From NCBI GenBank assembly GCA_020137815.1, contig CM035352.1, positions 6,858,025 to 6,922,024 of the forward strand: a stretch of DNA of 64,000 nt. The letters are read 5' to 3'. Below the pieces are notes generated by a model. The model was not told where the DNA came from. It saw nothing but the letters and a program-made list of their open reading frames with translations, and ran no database searches. Below, in pieces: positions 1 to 11,464 of the stretch. The translations under genes and the position numbers were made by a program. Position 1 is the first letter of the stretch, and the number at the start of each line of letters is the position of its first letter. This DNA is from Hormiphora californensis (lineage: Eukaryota; Ctenophora; Tentaculata; Cydippida; Pleurobrachiidae).

Positions 1-576
1 TACTGGTTAGGTGGGGAGTGTTTGAAGCGTTATGCTTAGAATAGTCGAATCGCAGTAACAATTGCCGATTGCCGTATTAAAAGTCGTTTGAAGATTTTAC
101 GTGCATACGTTAACTGCGAGCTGGGTGATTACAGATCCTGTTCGCGATTTAACTGACCTGGGACTCTTGTAAAATGTGACAGATGTTTTACCATCCGAAT
201 AATAAACGGAACACCGGAATGTGGGACAAATGCCTGTGATGACACACTTGCTATAATCTGTGCAAAAAGTGTGCTGCGCGTGCAGTGTGCACAGAGTATC
301 AAGAAAATGATGAAACAAAGTGCTTTCTTTTAGAACGTGCGTAAATGGCGCCCGCTCAACTTGATACAGTGACAAGATGTGTCAGAGAGATCGGAAAAGT
401 GGGAAAGTAAGTGAGAGAGTGTAGTGTATGTAAGGTCTTGCAGTCCAGTAATAACGATCTGAATATTAATAGTAGTAGTATAGTGAAAGTTTGGGGGGGG
501 GGGGGCCACTGAAACAAGGTCACAATGATGTGATCTTTGCTTTGTTTTGTTCATCAATGATAGTTTCTTTCTTAGA
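1..576. other. Intergenic, no gene seen
   Basis: No supportable gene. Short open frames lack homology or splice signals. A poly-G run lies near position 491-506. The region ends at the 3' flank of the first H2A copy. Confidence 0.5.
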
Positions 577-580
577 TTTG

Positions 581-599
581 GGTGGCGCTGAAAAGCACC
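581..599 (-). terminator. Histone 3' stem-loop (H2A copy 1)
   Basis: On the minus strand the sequence reads GGTGCTTTTCAGCGCCACC, the SLBP-bound stem-loop that ends replication-dependent histone mRNAs. It lies about 50 nt past the H2A stop. An A-rich AAGAAA stretch downstream resembles the U7 histone downstream element. Confidence 0.93.
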
Positions 600-650
600 G
601 TTTTGCCAGTTTCTCCGAAGAGAAACGAGCGGTAAATAGTCAGAAACGAT

Positions 651-1028
<378 letters not shown>

Positions 1029-1393
1029 GTTGATTCAGATGGGTTGTTGAAAACTGAGTTGCTGAGTTCAAGATTGGAATTGAGTTCTGTAAGCCGAGCC
1101 CCGGTTTATATACTCTTACTCGGATAGAATAGAGAGCTAAATATCAAAACCCTGCTTCTCCATTGGTCACCTCTAATTGCATAACTGGAGCCAATAAGGA
1201 TGCTCCAATTTGAACACGTGACAACAGGATATCCAATGAGAGTGTGGCGTTTCATAAGCCTCACTATTACTGGCCAGCTTTCAAAGGGGGCCTTCTCATT
1301 GGTTCACTAGCTTCAAAGAATCCGACCCTATATAAATACCGCAAGATTCGGGGGTCACAATAATTTACTAACTGCAGCTGTACCCGAATCAAC
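1029..1393. promoter_or_regulatory. Divergent H2A/H2B promoter 1
   Basis: Shared 365-bp promoter between H2A copy 1 (minus) and H2B copy 1 (plus). TATA boxes are visible facing both genes: TATATAAAT near 1330 toward H2B, and GGTTTATATAC near 1102 reading toward H2A. Several CCAAT/ATTGG boxes lie between. The region is repeated almost exactly, inverted, at 5000-5374. Confidence 0.8.
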
Positions 1394-1774
1394 ATGAAGA
1401 TGCCCCCTGTTTCTGGAAAGAAAGCCGAGAAGAAGGCAGGCAAGAAGGCCGGCCGAGTTGGAGGAGACAAGAAGCGAAAGAAGAAGAGGAAGGAGTCATA
1501 CTCCATCTACATCTACAAGGTCCTCAAGCAGGTCCACCCCGACACTGGAATCAGCTCTAAGGCCATGTCCATCATGAACTCCTTCGTGAACGATATCTTT
1601 GAGAGGATCGCCGGAGAGGCCTCTCGACTGGGACACTACAACAAGCGAAAGACCATCTCCTCCAGAGAGGTCCAGACTGCCGTGAGGCTGCTTTTGCCCG
1701 GTGAGCTGGCCAAGCACGCCGTGTCTGAAGGAACCAAGGCTGTTACCAAGTACACCTCCTCAGTCTCCAAGTAA
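1394..1774 (+). CDS. H2B: Histone H2B, copy 1
   Basis: Core histone H2B. There is a basic N-terminal tail, then the histone fold beginning near [16 protein letters not shown] and ending [11 protein letters not shown]. The length (124-126 aa) is normal. Two ATGs stand at 1394 and 1400. The second copy has TTG in place of the first ATG, so translation from MPPVSGKK at 1400 is likely in both. The fold contains [17 protein letters not shown], which is slightly unusual (RLAHYNK is commoner). The gene is intronless and followed by a histone stem-loop, so it is replication-dependent. It differs from copy 2 by I/V after HPDTG and SSVSK versus SSTSK. Confidence 0.97.
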   Translation: MKMPPVSGKKAEKKAGKKAGRVGGDKKRKKKRKESYSIYIYKVLKQVHPDTGISSKAMSIMNSFVNDIFERIAGEASRLGHYNKRKTISSREVQTAVRLLLPGELAKHAVSEGTKAVTKYTSSVSK

Positions 1775-1815
1775 ACTGGAGATATTCCCGTCGTGTTTTA
1801 GAAACACGGCAAAAA

Positions 1816-1831
1816 GGCTTTTTTCAAAGCC
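1816..1831 (+). terminator. Histone 3' stem-loop (H2B copy 1)
   Basis: GGCTTTTTTCAAAGCC followed by ACCCA, 42 nt after the H2B stop. A purine-rich AAAAGAAACG follows, as expected for the U7-binding downstream element. The stem sequence differs from that of H2A/H3 but pairs fully. Confidence 0.9.
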
Positions 1832-1859
1832 ACCCAAAAACCAAAAGAAACGTGTGCGA

Positions 1860-2640
1860 TCCAACCGTCAATTTATTTATTACGTCACTGATACCACTGG
1901 TATTACCAGCTGGAAAATGACAGATCTGATTATTTTCTGAGCGTAGTTAAACTACTAATTGCTCTAAGCAAAATCTTTGCCCGGTGATATTTTAAGCCAC
2001 TTAAGGATACAAATTGACTGTCAAGGGGTATGAATAATCGAATAATCCCGGATGACCTAAGACAACGACTGCTAAACAATATCAATTTTACAGTCGTTGC
2101 CTTCCTGTCACTAGATCCCTTTAGATGATGTGCGAACCAAGTGTACCCTAGCTAATGATGCTCCTCATGTGATGCCCCCCGTACAGCATTTGGCGGTGCA
2201 GTGCTCCGATATAGCTGCTCAGGTGCAACAAAAATTAAATCGTTAAGTGCTGTTTAGCTAAGTGCTGTTTAGCTACGTGCTGTTTAGCTACGTGCATTAC
2301 TCTTGGTTGTGTCCCAGGTGCGTGTAAGGGGACCAAGAAACTTTGTGCGGGAAACGGAGGTGTGTTACGTGCCCAAGTATAACAGCATCGTCCACGACAC
2401 AGTCCGCGAATGTTAGCGGACTGTTGTAGACCGTGACCAAGTAAAAGTGCGGACCACCACGGTAAACTATTCTATGTGGAGTTTGGTCAATGGCGACACA
2501 CAATGTGTCATTTTTAGATCCGACAATTCTCTCCCCACTGACCTTTTGCGTGATGTTACAGTCGGCACGCCTGACAAAGTATTGAAAGATCGAAGGATTG
2601 AAATGGTTTCTAAATATCATGGTTTCTTTTTATATTTGGG
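1860..2640. other. Intergenic between H2B copy 1 and H4
   Basis: No gene supported. A 17-bp unit (AGTGCTGTTTAGCTAMG) is repeated about three times at 2247-2297. Confidence 0.5.
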
Positions 2641-2641
2641 T

Positions 2642-2657
2642 GGCTTTGAAAAAAGCC
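2642..2657 (-). terminator. Histone 3' stem-loop (H4)
   Basis: The minus strand reads GGCTTTTTTCAAAGCC then ACCCA, 44 nt beyond the H4 stop codon. Confidence 0.9.
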
Positions 2658-2701
2658 GTTTGTGGTACTGGGAAATCCCAGTACCTGAGATTGCAGAGAA
2701 A

Positions 2702-3770
<1,069 letters not shown>

Positions 3771-3814
3771 TTCTAAGGCCATTCCAGTTGTTGCCATTTG
3801 GTAACAACGACAAC

Positions 3815-3833
3815 GGTGCTTTTCAGCGCCACC
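3815..3833 (+). terminator. Histone 3' stem-loop (H3)
   Basis: GGTGCTTTTCAGCGCCACC, 45 nt past the H3 stop, with AAATAAAGAAATTG downstream. Confidence 0.92.
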
Positions 3834-3849
3834 CAAATCAAATAAAGAA

Positions 3850-4550
3850 ATTGTAATAGATGCTTTATGATCGTGTTCATTATGCGTCATTTGTTTTACT
3901 GGAACGGCTTCAATGATTGACACCTCCTATTGTGATAAGGGGCGATGACGTAATTCGTAGGTATCAGATAGCATATTGCACCAGTGAAAAAGAGGCAAAT
4001 CCCTTGATTTTCGATCGCCCCAGTTCTACTAGTTAAATTAAATACACCCTACATGTTTCCACGGCTTGTACATTTGTTTCAAATATTAAAATCACACTGT
4101 TAAGCTGCAGCATGAGTAATTTAGGATAACGATTACAGGGAACCAAGGAGTGTGTAACTAGACTGGCTTGGATTATGAGAAGTTGAGCTTTTCAGCTGGA
4201 TCAAATGCATGTTTTGGAGATCACACCAGCAGAAGTGGGTGGGTGTGCTTTCAACACACATGCTAAAGTTTGGGTATTGTTCATTTATCATCTGTTGGGG
4301 GCAAAAAGGTGTATATAGGAGTTGTGTTACAAATTCTTTGTGCAGTGTGTGTTCGACAAAACATTATAGTGGATCAGTCTTTTTGTTTGTAACCTACGTG
4401 CTCGAATGATGTTCAGCTGCTGAAGGCAAAAGATTTTCCTTAGACCAACTACAGTAGTTTAACTACTCGCTCAGAAAACAAATACCATCAGGACTTTTCG
4501 AGCTGGTATCAGCGACTAAAATTGACGGTTGGATCGCACACGTTTCTTTT
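3850..4550. other. Intergenic between H3 and H2B copy 2
   Basis: Nothing supportable as a gene. The stretch just before the H2B copy 2 stem-loop (about 4445-4555) repeats, in inverted orientation, the 3' flank of H2B copy 1. Confidence 0.5.
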
Positions 4551-4561
4551 GGTTTTTGGGT

Positions 4562-4577
4562 GGCTTTGAAAAAAGCC
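4562..4577 (-). terminator. Histone 3' stem-loop (H2B copy 2)
   Basis: The minus strand carries GGCTTTTTTCAAAGCC followed by ACCCA, identical to the element of H2B copy 1. Confidence 0.92.
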
Positions 4578-4618
4578 TTTTTGCCGTATTTCAAAAACAC
4601 GGCGGGAGTTTCTCCAGT

Positions 4619-4993
4619 TTACTTGGAGGTTGAGGAGGTGTACTTGGTAACAGCCTTGGTTCCCTCTGATACAGCGTGCTTGGCCAGCTCACCGGGCAAA
4701 AGCAGCCTCACAGCAGTCTGGACCTCTCTGGAGGAGATGGTCTTTCGCTTGTTGTAATGTCCCAGTCGAGAGGCCTCTCCGGCGATCCTCTCAAAGATGT
4801 CGTTCACAAAGGAGTTCATGATGGACATGGCCTTGGAGCTGACTCCAGTGTCGGGGTGGACCTGCTTGAGGACCTTGTAGATGTAGATGGAGTAGGATTC
4901 CTTCCTCTTCTTCTTTCGCTTCTTGTCTCCTCCGACACGGCCGGCCTTCTTGCCTGCCTTCTTCTCGGCTTTCTTTCCAGAAACAGGGGGCAT
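4619..4993 (-). CDS. H2B: Histone H2B, copy 2
   Basis: Intact H2B of 124 residues starting [12 protein letters not shown]. The codon six bases upstream is TTG where copy 1 has ATG, which supports the inner methionine as the true start. The histone fold ends in TSSTSK. It is nearly identical to copy 1 and lies in inverted orientation, divergent from H2A copy 2. Intronless, with a perfect stem-loop. Confidence 0.97.
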   Translation of the reverse strand: MPPVSGKKAEKKAGKKAGRVGGDKKRKKKRKESYSIYIYKVLKQVHPDTGVSSKAMSIMNSFVNDIFERIAGEASRLGHYNKRKTISSREVQTAVRLLLPGELAKHAVSEGTKAVTKYTSSTSK

Positions 4994-4999
4994 CTTCAA

Positions 5000-5755
<756 letters not shown>

Positions 5756-5806
5756 ATCGTTTCTGGCGATTTACCGCTCGTTTCTTTTCGTGGAAACCGG
5801 CAAAAC

Positions 5807-5825
5807 GGTGCTTTTCAGCGCCACC
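5807..5825 (+). terminator. Histone 3' stem-loop (H2A copy 2)
   Basis: GGTGCTTTTCAGCGCCACC, 52 nt after the stop, followed by an A-rich AAAAAAGAAAC downstream element. Confidence 0.93.
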
Positions 5826-5865
5826 CAAATTCAAAAAAGAAACTCTAGCATTTTTGTACAAATGA

Positions 5866-6104
5866 AAATTGGCACGATTTGCGTGGCGTGGTGGCGAAAA
5901 CGCACATTTTGCGCGATGACGCTGCGCATTTTGCGCCGTTTTTTAATTTATTGGGCTCATTTGAAAGAGCTCAATGTCCTCTTTTTATTTTCAACGAGCC
6001 CGAAATTTTGCAAATTGGTCAAGAAATGGCTGAGTTATGGACAAAAACGTGGTTTTGCACGTACGTATTCTCTCAGATCTGGTTAACATTTACCGCCTAG
6101 CTTA
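5866..6104 (+). repeat. Dispersed repeat, copy 1
   Basis: About 240 bp containing GGCGTGGTGGCGAAAACGC and ending TGGTTAACATTTACCGCCTA. The same sequence recurs at 7838-8072 in direct orientation and, in part, inverted at 7713-7850. Open frames inside it are repeat-derived. Confidence 0.8.
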
Positions 6105-6219
6105 AAATATAGGGCACTTCGCGCTATCCCCTGTATGTAGCGCGTGACGCTGCCAAATTAAAATACTTAGCTCAATAGTATTGAGTCAATACTCCTCTAC
6201 ATCTAAAATGGAGGATTAA

Positions 6220-6348
6220 AGTGTAAGCGAAACAACAACGAACTGGCTGCGCGTCCCGCAACGTTGCGCATGTGAATCTCTCCGGTGAGATCGTTATGCG
6301 CAACGAATGCGCGACGCGCAGCCAGTTCGTTGTTGTTTCGCTTTCACT
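6220..6348. mobile_element. Palindromic MITE, piggyBac-like TTAA target
   Basis: 129-bp near-perfect inverted repeat. Arms of about 53 bp start AGTGTAAGCGAAACAACAAC and close in the mirror image. It is flanked on both sides by TTAA (6216-6219 and 6349-6352), the target duplication typical of piggyBac-family elements. No coding capacity. Confidence 0.75.
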
Positions 6349-6479
6349 TTAATGTAATATATCCACTTTCTCTGTCTCCCTCTCTCTCTCTTGGTCACCA
6401 CACAATACTTGTAAACTTGTAAACTTGTAAACTAGACTACTGCCCCTAACTAATTCACTTTACCTCTGGATTCGTAGAA

Positions 6480-6725
6480 AATCGCTAGTCGCTGATTAAC
6501 AGTTATAGCCATCCGCAATGCTTTGACAACATCTCTTGAGAATGAGAATAGGGAATCTTGACAGCGTATGCGCCCAGACCAATTTGAACGTCCTCAGTGG
6601 GGTCGCGGCGCAGAAACTACCCTGTAAGGCTTAATCGCAGTCTCGAGTCGTAGCTAATAATCTATCACACATGTTCGCCACAGACTAGGATTACTCCTGC
6701 ACACGATCGCGGAGGGCCGGATTGC
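6480..6725. repeat. Direct repeat, copy A
   Basis: About 245 bp repeated at 7099-7385 with many small indels. Shared blocks include ACAGTTATAGCCATC, CACATGTTCGCCACAG and the GATCGCGGAGG end. Copy A is shorter and looks eroded. Confidence 0.7.
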
Positions 6726-7098
6726 AAACAATTTCGGAAGCCGCATTTAAGTTTGCTCGTGCAATTTTGACCCACTTCCTTTTTGAAGACAAACTTCTCG
6801 GGTATTTTCAAGATATTAGGATCATTTGTAGTCTTTTGCGACAAACCGGATGCAAATCGGTCCAGTGGATCGCGTGCAACATCCCTTGAAAGATTGAAAG
6901 AAACGACCCTTTTTGAGGCGGAGCAGACACCTGTGTGTGAGCTCAATCTTGGTCACGCACGGTGTCTATGTGATAGAGTTCGTAGAAGGAGTGGATAACA
7001 GCAACTTGATTGTAATCAATTATCACAGCTTATCTCAGGTTATTGAAGTTTCACATAACCTGTGGCTTGTTTAAAAGTTGCAAAGGAGCGCAAAAATC

Positions 7099-7385
7099 GG
7101 CTAGTCAGACATGCATTAGACAGTTATAGCCATCGCAAATGCTCTGACAACAGTTCTCTTGAAGAAATGAGAATAGGGTGAATGCTCTGACAGCTGTCTG
7201 GCGGCGCCAGACCCCAATTTGACAGTACACTCAGATGGGGTCGGCGGCGCTAGACAGACTACACTGTAAGTTGCTTAATTCGCAAGATCTCGAGTCGTCT
7301 ATGCCTAATAAAACTCTGAACTACACATGTTCGCCACAGGACTAGGGATTACTCCCTGCACACGGATCGCGGAGGGGAACCGGGA
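7099..7385. repeat. Direct repeat, copy B
   Basis: Longer copy of the 6480-6725 repeat. It contains a small palindromic unit, CTGTCTGGCGGCGCCAGAC...GCGCTAGACAG, at about 7193-7258, which recurs as an independent element at 18890 and 57461. Confidence 0.7.
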
Positions 7386-7395
7386 TTGGCATATA

Positions 7396-7669
7396 GTCGA
7401 ATTTTTTAATCAAGGGACAGGGGCCGCGCATTTACAAAAGTCTTTTTGCGCGTGCTAAACGTTTTCGCTCATATCTCCTCACTCCTGTTCCTGATAAGAT
7501 AAAGACTTGGTATTGGTTGCGTTTAAAAGGTCTTAAAATTATCTTTCCAACGCTTCCGGGTTCAAGTCTTAAGATTGCCAGGAACTTGATCTCGGTTATC
7601 ACGCGCAAATACAAAGCCGTGCGACCCCTCTGAATGCGCGGCCCCTGTCCCTTGATTAAAAAATTCGAC
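7396..7669. mobile_element. MITE with GTCGAATTTTTTAATCAAGG termini, copy A
   Basis: 274-bp element with inverted ends reading GTCGAATTTTTTAATCAAGG then GACAGGGG and the reverse complement at the right end. Non-coding. A second, diverged member is at 8215-8593. Confidence 0.7.
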
Positions 7670-7712
7670 TTTACGTTGCAGGCCCCTTATAAAATTTAGG
7701 TAGGCGGTAAAT

Positions 7713-8072
7713 GTTAACCAGATTTGTGAGAATTTCGCACGTTTTTGCCCATAACTCAGCCATTTCTTGACCAATTTGCAAAATCCTTGGCTCATTGGAA
7801 AGAGGACATTGAGATCTTTCAAATGAGCTCAAGAAAATGAAAATTGGCGCAAATTGCGCGGCGTGGTGGCGAAAACGCGCATTTTGCGCCATGACGCCGC
7901 GCATTTTCCGCCGATTTTAGTTTTATTGGGCTCATTTGAAAGATCTCAATGTCCTCTTTCCAACGCACCCAAGATCTTGCAAATTGGTCAAGAAATGGCT
8001 GAGTTATGGGCAAAAACGTAGTTTTGCACGTACGTTTTCTCTCAGATCTGGTTAACATTTACCGCCTACCTA
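7713..8072. repeat. Foldback made of two inverted dispersed repeats
   Basis: About 360 bp forming a large hairpin. It starts AACCAGATTTGTGAG and ends CTCAGATCTGGTT, with the GGCGTGGTGGCGAAAACGC core at the centre. It is built from the same unit as 5866-6104. Confidence 0.7.
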
Positions 8073-8214
8073 AAATTTAATATAATATAAGGGGGTGCGC
8101 GCATGAGGGGGCTGCAGCGCATTCCAAGAACCGGGAAACGCGAGTCGGAAAATAAAATGTTTGGAAAATGGACAATTCACACAAACCACATTTTATACAT
8201 TTTAGTCGACTTTA

Positions 8215-8593
8215 GTCAAATTTTTAATCAAGGGACAGGGGGGTCTTTTTGACGTTATTTCAAACGCGCATATCTCCGGTTCCTGATAAGATAAAGACTT
8301 GAAATTTGGAGGTTATGAAGAACTTGGCATGATCTTCCCAATCTCCGAATTTCAAGTATCTATCTTATCAGGAACCGGAGATAAAGTCCATTTTTATTCA
8401 ACTGTTCACCCCTCAACTCGTGCGCGTGCGATATTTTAATTCACGCTGCGCGCGCTACACGTTAACATGTGATAAACGCGCAAAACAATTCCGCGCACGA
8501 CTTTGGGGGGTGAACAGTTGAAAAAAAATGGAGTATATGCGCGTTTGAAATAAGGTCAAAAAGACCCCCTGTCCCTTGATTAAAAAATCCGAC
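8215..8593. mobile_element. MITE copy B with internal hairpin
   Basis: About 379 bp bounded by TTTTTAATCAAGGGACAGGG and its reverse complement. Inside is a further inverted pair built on CTCCGGTTCCTGATAAGATA. Non-coding, same family as 7396-7669. Confidence 0.7.
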
Positions 8594-8754
8594 TTTATTG
8601 GCACGCGCGCGGAGAATTTAAGATTCTGAGCGCGTTATGGATTTGCGCGCAACATTTTTTTTGCAAAATCGAGTTTGTATTTTTTAATTGATTTTAATTG
8701 ATTCACCAATCAGTGATTTAATCACCACTCACCGATAAGCGAGAAAAGAAAAAC

Positions 8755-9009
8755 GTGTCCGTTCTTCTCATGATATCACAATCAGTTCTTTCTGCTTACA
8801 GATTTCAGACCCCTTCCATACCGAACCACCTTCTTGTTCTGGACTGTGAGTCACAGTGCGACAGGCTAGGCACTGATCCTTTCTCAATCTTCCCAGTTCC
8901 CGTGACACCGACTCAGAGTGAGGAGCGGCCACTTCAACTTTTCAGCCACTCAGACATCACACTGACAGATCAAGGAACTCTGCTTTCCAGTTTCCGATTT
9001 GTAAAATAG
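8755..9009 (+). other. Open frame of unknown status
   Basis: 85-codon open frame. From about 8802 it follows a pyrimidine-rich tract ending CTTACAG, so it could be a terminal exon with a phase-2 acceptor, ending FRFVK-stop. The composition looks protein-like (ESQCDRLGTDPFSIFPVP), but no family is recognised and no upstream exon is evident. It could equally be chance. Confidence 0.2.
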
Positions 9010-9282
9010 AAACTCATTGACTAATGGTTTGGAAGTTAAAACATGCTAATGTGTTGTCAACTAAATTCGTTCACTATCAAATACCAAATACAAATTTTGT
9101 TATTAGAAGCATTATTTAAAATCACAACCCTGTATGCACTACAATCAGTTGCTCCAGTTCATTTCAAAAAGAGAATATTCAATTCAAGTACATGATCTGA
9201 TTGTCCTCTCACATATGGTCCGCAAAACCTGCCCAACATAACCAATCAAAGGCTTCTTTTAGCTCTTCTGTTCTGCTGCAGA

Positions 9283-9517
9283 ATATCATAACAGTCGTCT
9301 CACATGTTCAACCAGAAACTTGAATCATGATCTGTCCATTCCTTGTGTCCCTCTTGGGTCGGGTCGAAGGTCGTTTGAGTCTCCGCCAGGTGAATCTAAC
9401 AGTGATCACAGTTCCGAAAGTGAAAAGGCCTTCCGTTGTTCACGCTGTGGGGTTTTATTCGAGAGGATCCGAACCGGGAAGAAGGGACCATGTCAAGTGG
9501 CACACTACTTATCGTAG
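9283..9517 (+). other. Possible plus-strand exon with one Cys-rich motif
   Basis: Starts after a CTGCTGCAG acceptor-like site and stays open to TAG at 9515-9517. It encodes a serine/acid-rich stretch and then FRCSRCGVLFERIRTGKKGP with downstream CQVAH. The CxxC...CxxxH spacing suggests a metal-binding knuckle. No partner exon was found on this strand, so assignment is weak. Confidence 0.25.
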
Positions 9518-9534
9518 GTGAACAAGAGAGAGGG

Positions 9535-9812
9535 GGGGGTAGGTGGGCAAACGAGAGAGGAGGGAGGGCAAAGTGGGAGGTAGGAAGTGGGCAAACAGAG
9601 AAGGGTGGGGGTAGGTGGGCAAACAGAGAATGGAGGGGGTAGGTGGGCAAACAGAGAGAGGAGAGGGTAGGTGGGCAAACAGAGAGAGGAGAGGGTAGGT
9701 GGGCAAACAGAGGGGAGGGGTAGGTGGGCAAACAGAGTGGAGAGGGGGTAGGTGGGCAAACAGAGTGGAGAGGGGGTAGGTGGGCAAACAGAGTGGAGAG
9801 GGGGTAGGTGGG
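9535..9812. repeat. Minisatellite, about 26-33 bp unit
   Basis: About nine tandem copies of GTAGGTGGGCAAACAGAG plus a variable AGGAG/TGGAGAGGG tail. Long open frames on the minus strand here (repeating CLPTYPLxSLFAHLP-type units) come from the repeat and are not genes. Confidence 0.9.
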
Positions 9813-9859
9813 AGAGCCTCTCTCTCGAGGGGCGGGGTGTGTGATAAGAAGGTGGTTAC

Positions 9860-9978
9860 CTGTCGAACATGTCTGTTTCTGTCACACTTCTTGGTGAATG
9901 TCTTCATACACAGCCTACACACCCTCCCATCATCCTCCTCCGTTGATGTTGCTGCAGTGCTGGTGGTGGTTGTAGTAC
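9860..9978 (-). CDS. Exon with a CxxC...H motif
   Basis: Acceptor CTTCCCCCAG and donor CGACAG/GTAACC flank a 119-nt exon. Read in the phase set by the exon at 10108-10191, it encodes a Thr-rich segment and then EEDDGRVCRLCMKTFTKKCD with RNRHVRQ, a C2H2-like half finger. The exon that would complete it is not identified; a minisatellite follows. Confidence 0.45.
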
Positions 9979-10107
9979 CTGGGGGAAGAGGAAGTGTTCA
10001 GTAATCGGTATAGGTATCGTGTACGGGAGAGAGAAACATAAGATAAATAGAGATGGGGAGTCAATTATCAACCTAATAAATAACAATCAAGACACCAACT
10101 ACTAAAC

Positions 10108-10191
10108 CTTTTCTGGATGGTGCCGTCTTGCTGGTAGTGGTGTTAAGAAGAGAGTACGCCAGAGAGTTATAGAATTCATCATCCGGCTGGC
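10108..10191 (-). CDS. Short exon, phase-1 acceptor
   Basis: 84-nt exon between ATTTTAGCAG and AAAAG/GTTTAG. It encodes QPDDEFYNSLAYSLLNTTTS and KTAPSRK. Its phase-1 acceptor matches the zinc-finger exons of the large locus upstream on the same strand, and its donor phase fits the exon at 9860-9978. It may belong to that locus or to a separate small gene. The HDHD3-like gene lies between. Confidence 0.45.
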
Positions 10192-10343
10192 CTGCTAAAA
10201 TGGGTTAGTACACACGTTCTTCACCACACACACACACACAAGAAGAGACAAACATCTTTTGATTCTCAAAATAATATAGTAATACTCAGTGAAAAGTGCT
10301 TTATATATTAACTAGTTCAGAAGGTTCTCTAGCTATAGCGTTC

Positions 10344-11039
10344 TCAAAACAGCTTCAGCAAGCCATTCAAGTCAGTAATTACCCCATCTCTAATCCCTTC
10401 CTGTTTCCCAGTTCTATCTAACAACACGGGTGTAACACCCTGTAATACACGTGCCCCCTGGTAATCCCTTCTCTCACTGTCCCCAACATGCATCTCAATA
10501 CCATACCGATCCTGGACAAGTGCCAACAATTCTGGTTTAGTAACCCCCTCCAGGTAACTAACCACAACCCCTTCAACAGGCAATTCTAACTCTTTCACCA
10601 AACTAATTAGTCCCTCGTCGAAATCACTCGTTACCACGACTCCCACGCCACGACGTCTCAGTTCCCGGAGAACAGGGCCACTTTCTGGGTATGCCTCCCA
10701 ACAGGAAGCGGTCCGGAACTGCCGGAATAGGTCCTCGTAGATAAACCCAAACTGGTAATCTCGCATGTCAAGGTTGGCCGATAGAAAACATTCTCTGACT
10801 ACCCCTCTCCACCAGTCGTGTGTGCCAATAGTGCCATACCCAAAGTTGGGATTAGCTCGTTCTGCATCTTTATAGTGGAGCCCGAACACCTTGTCTATGT
10901 CCTTTGCTATTTCATTACAGTCTGAGGATGTACAGTGCTCCAGGAAAGTAGTTAGAGAGTAACTCGAGCGTAGTGGTATCCGACGGTCTGGGATACTCTT
11001 CCTAGGGTCCCAGTGAAAGTCCAGAGATATGAGCCGCAT
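10344..11039 (-). CDS. HDHD3: HAD-superfamily hydrolase, HDHD3-like
   Basis: Single-exon, 231 residues. It resembles HDHD3, an uncharacterised haloacid dehalogenase-like protein. Seen: the family block NPNFGYGTIGTHDWW (vertebrate HDHD3 has FPNYG...WW), motif II VVTSDFD, motif III TKPE and motif IV HVGDSERRDYQGA with the family's DYQG. Motif I is SLDFHWDP, so the second catalytic-type Asp of DxD is displaced, as it also appears to be in HDHD3 relatives. Phosphatase activity is therefore uncertain. The gene sits between the last big-locus exon (11155) and two small exons, all on the minus strand. Confidence 0.75.
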   Translation of the reverse strand: MRLISLDFHWDPRKSIPDRRIPLRSSYSLTTFLEHCTSSDCNEIAKDIDKVFGLHYKDAERANPNFGYGTIGTHDWWRGVVRECFLSANLDMRDYQFGFIYEDLFRQFRTASCWEAYPESGPVLRELRRRGVGVVVTSDFDEGLISLVKELELPVEGVVVSYLEGVTKPELLALVQDRYGIEMHVGDSERRDYQGARVLQGVTPVLLDRTGKQEGIRDGVITDLNGLLKLF

Positions 11040-11154
11040 CTTACATTGTACTAAATCAGGGGCTAAACGATACAGTGGGATAAAGCAAGATATACTGGCA
11101 AGTGGCAGATGGAGAATGGAAGAAGACCGATTCTGTTAGCACCGATAAATCCTA

Positions 11155-11464
11155 CTAGCAATATCGATTTCTACCGATTGCTTTACCGTCCGCTGCTATC
11201 TGCTTCAATTTCTTTAAGTTTTCCTTTGAATTAAAGTACTCCATCGCCTTTTTAGCAATTTCTACCCTTGTACAGGAATCTTTAAGTGTCGCATACACTT
11301 CCGGGTCGACCAGGAATAATTCTATGGCGGCCTTTCTTTGGTAGAACCCGGCAGGTTTAATGTTTCTCCGTGCTAAGACCGTTATAAGAGTGTTTCCTGT
11401 TGATCGCATCTCGCTGAGTACTTCAAAGTATTCCGCCTTCATTTGTTCATCACCGAGGCGCCTT
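11155..11464 (-). CDS. Terminal exon D, FYxRK-type domain
   Basis: After TTCACCGTACCCAAAAG (acceptor, phase 2) it encodes RRLGDEQMKAEYFEVL, a helical stretch, then AGFYQRKAAIELFLVDPEVY and a C-terminal helix ending DGKAIGRNRYC. This is the same domain as at 30047 and 30590, where the end is also GKAIGRN. It resembles the C-terminal region of CCDC106-like proteins, a possible helix-turn-helix DNA-binding unit; that match is from memory and unsure. The phase fits direct joining to the shared exon at 31349-31623, some 20 kb away. Confidence 0.6.

Noticed and set aside
9396-9922. Three overlapping minus-strand frames with LPTYPL-type repeats
   Set aside because: All three frames of one minisatellite.
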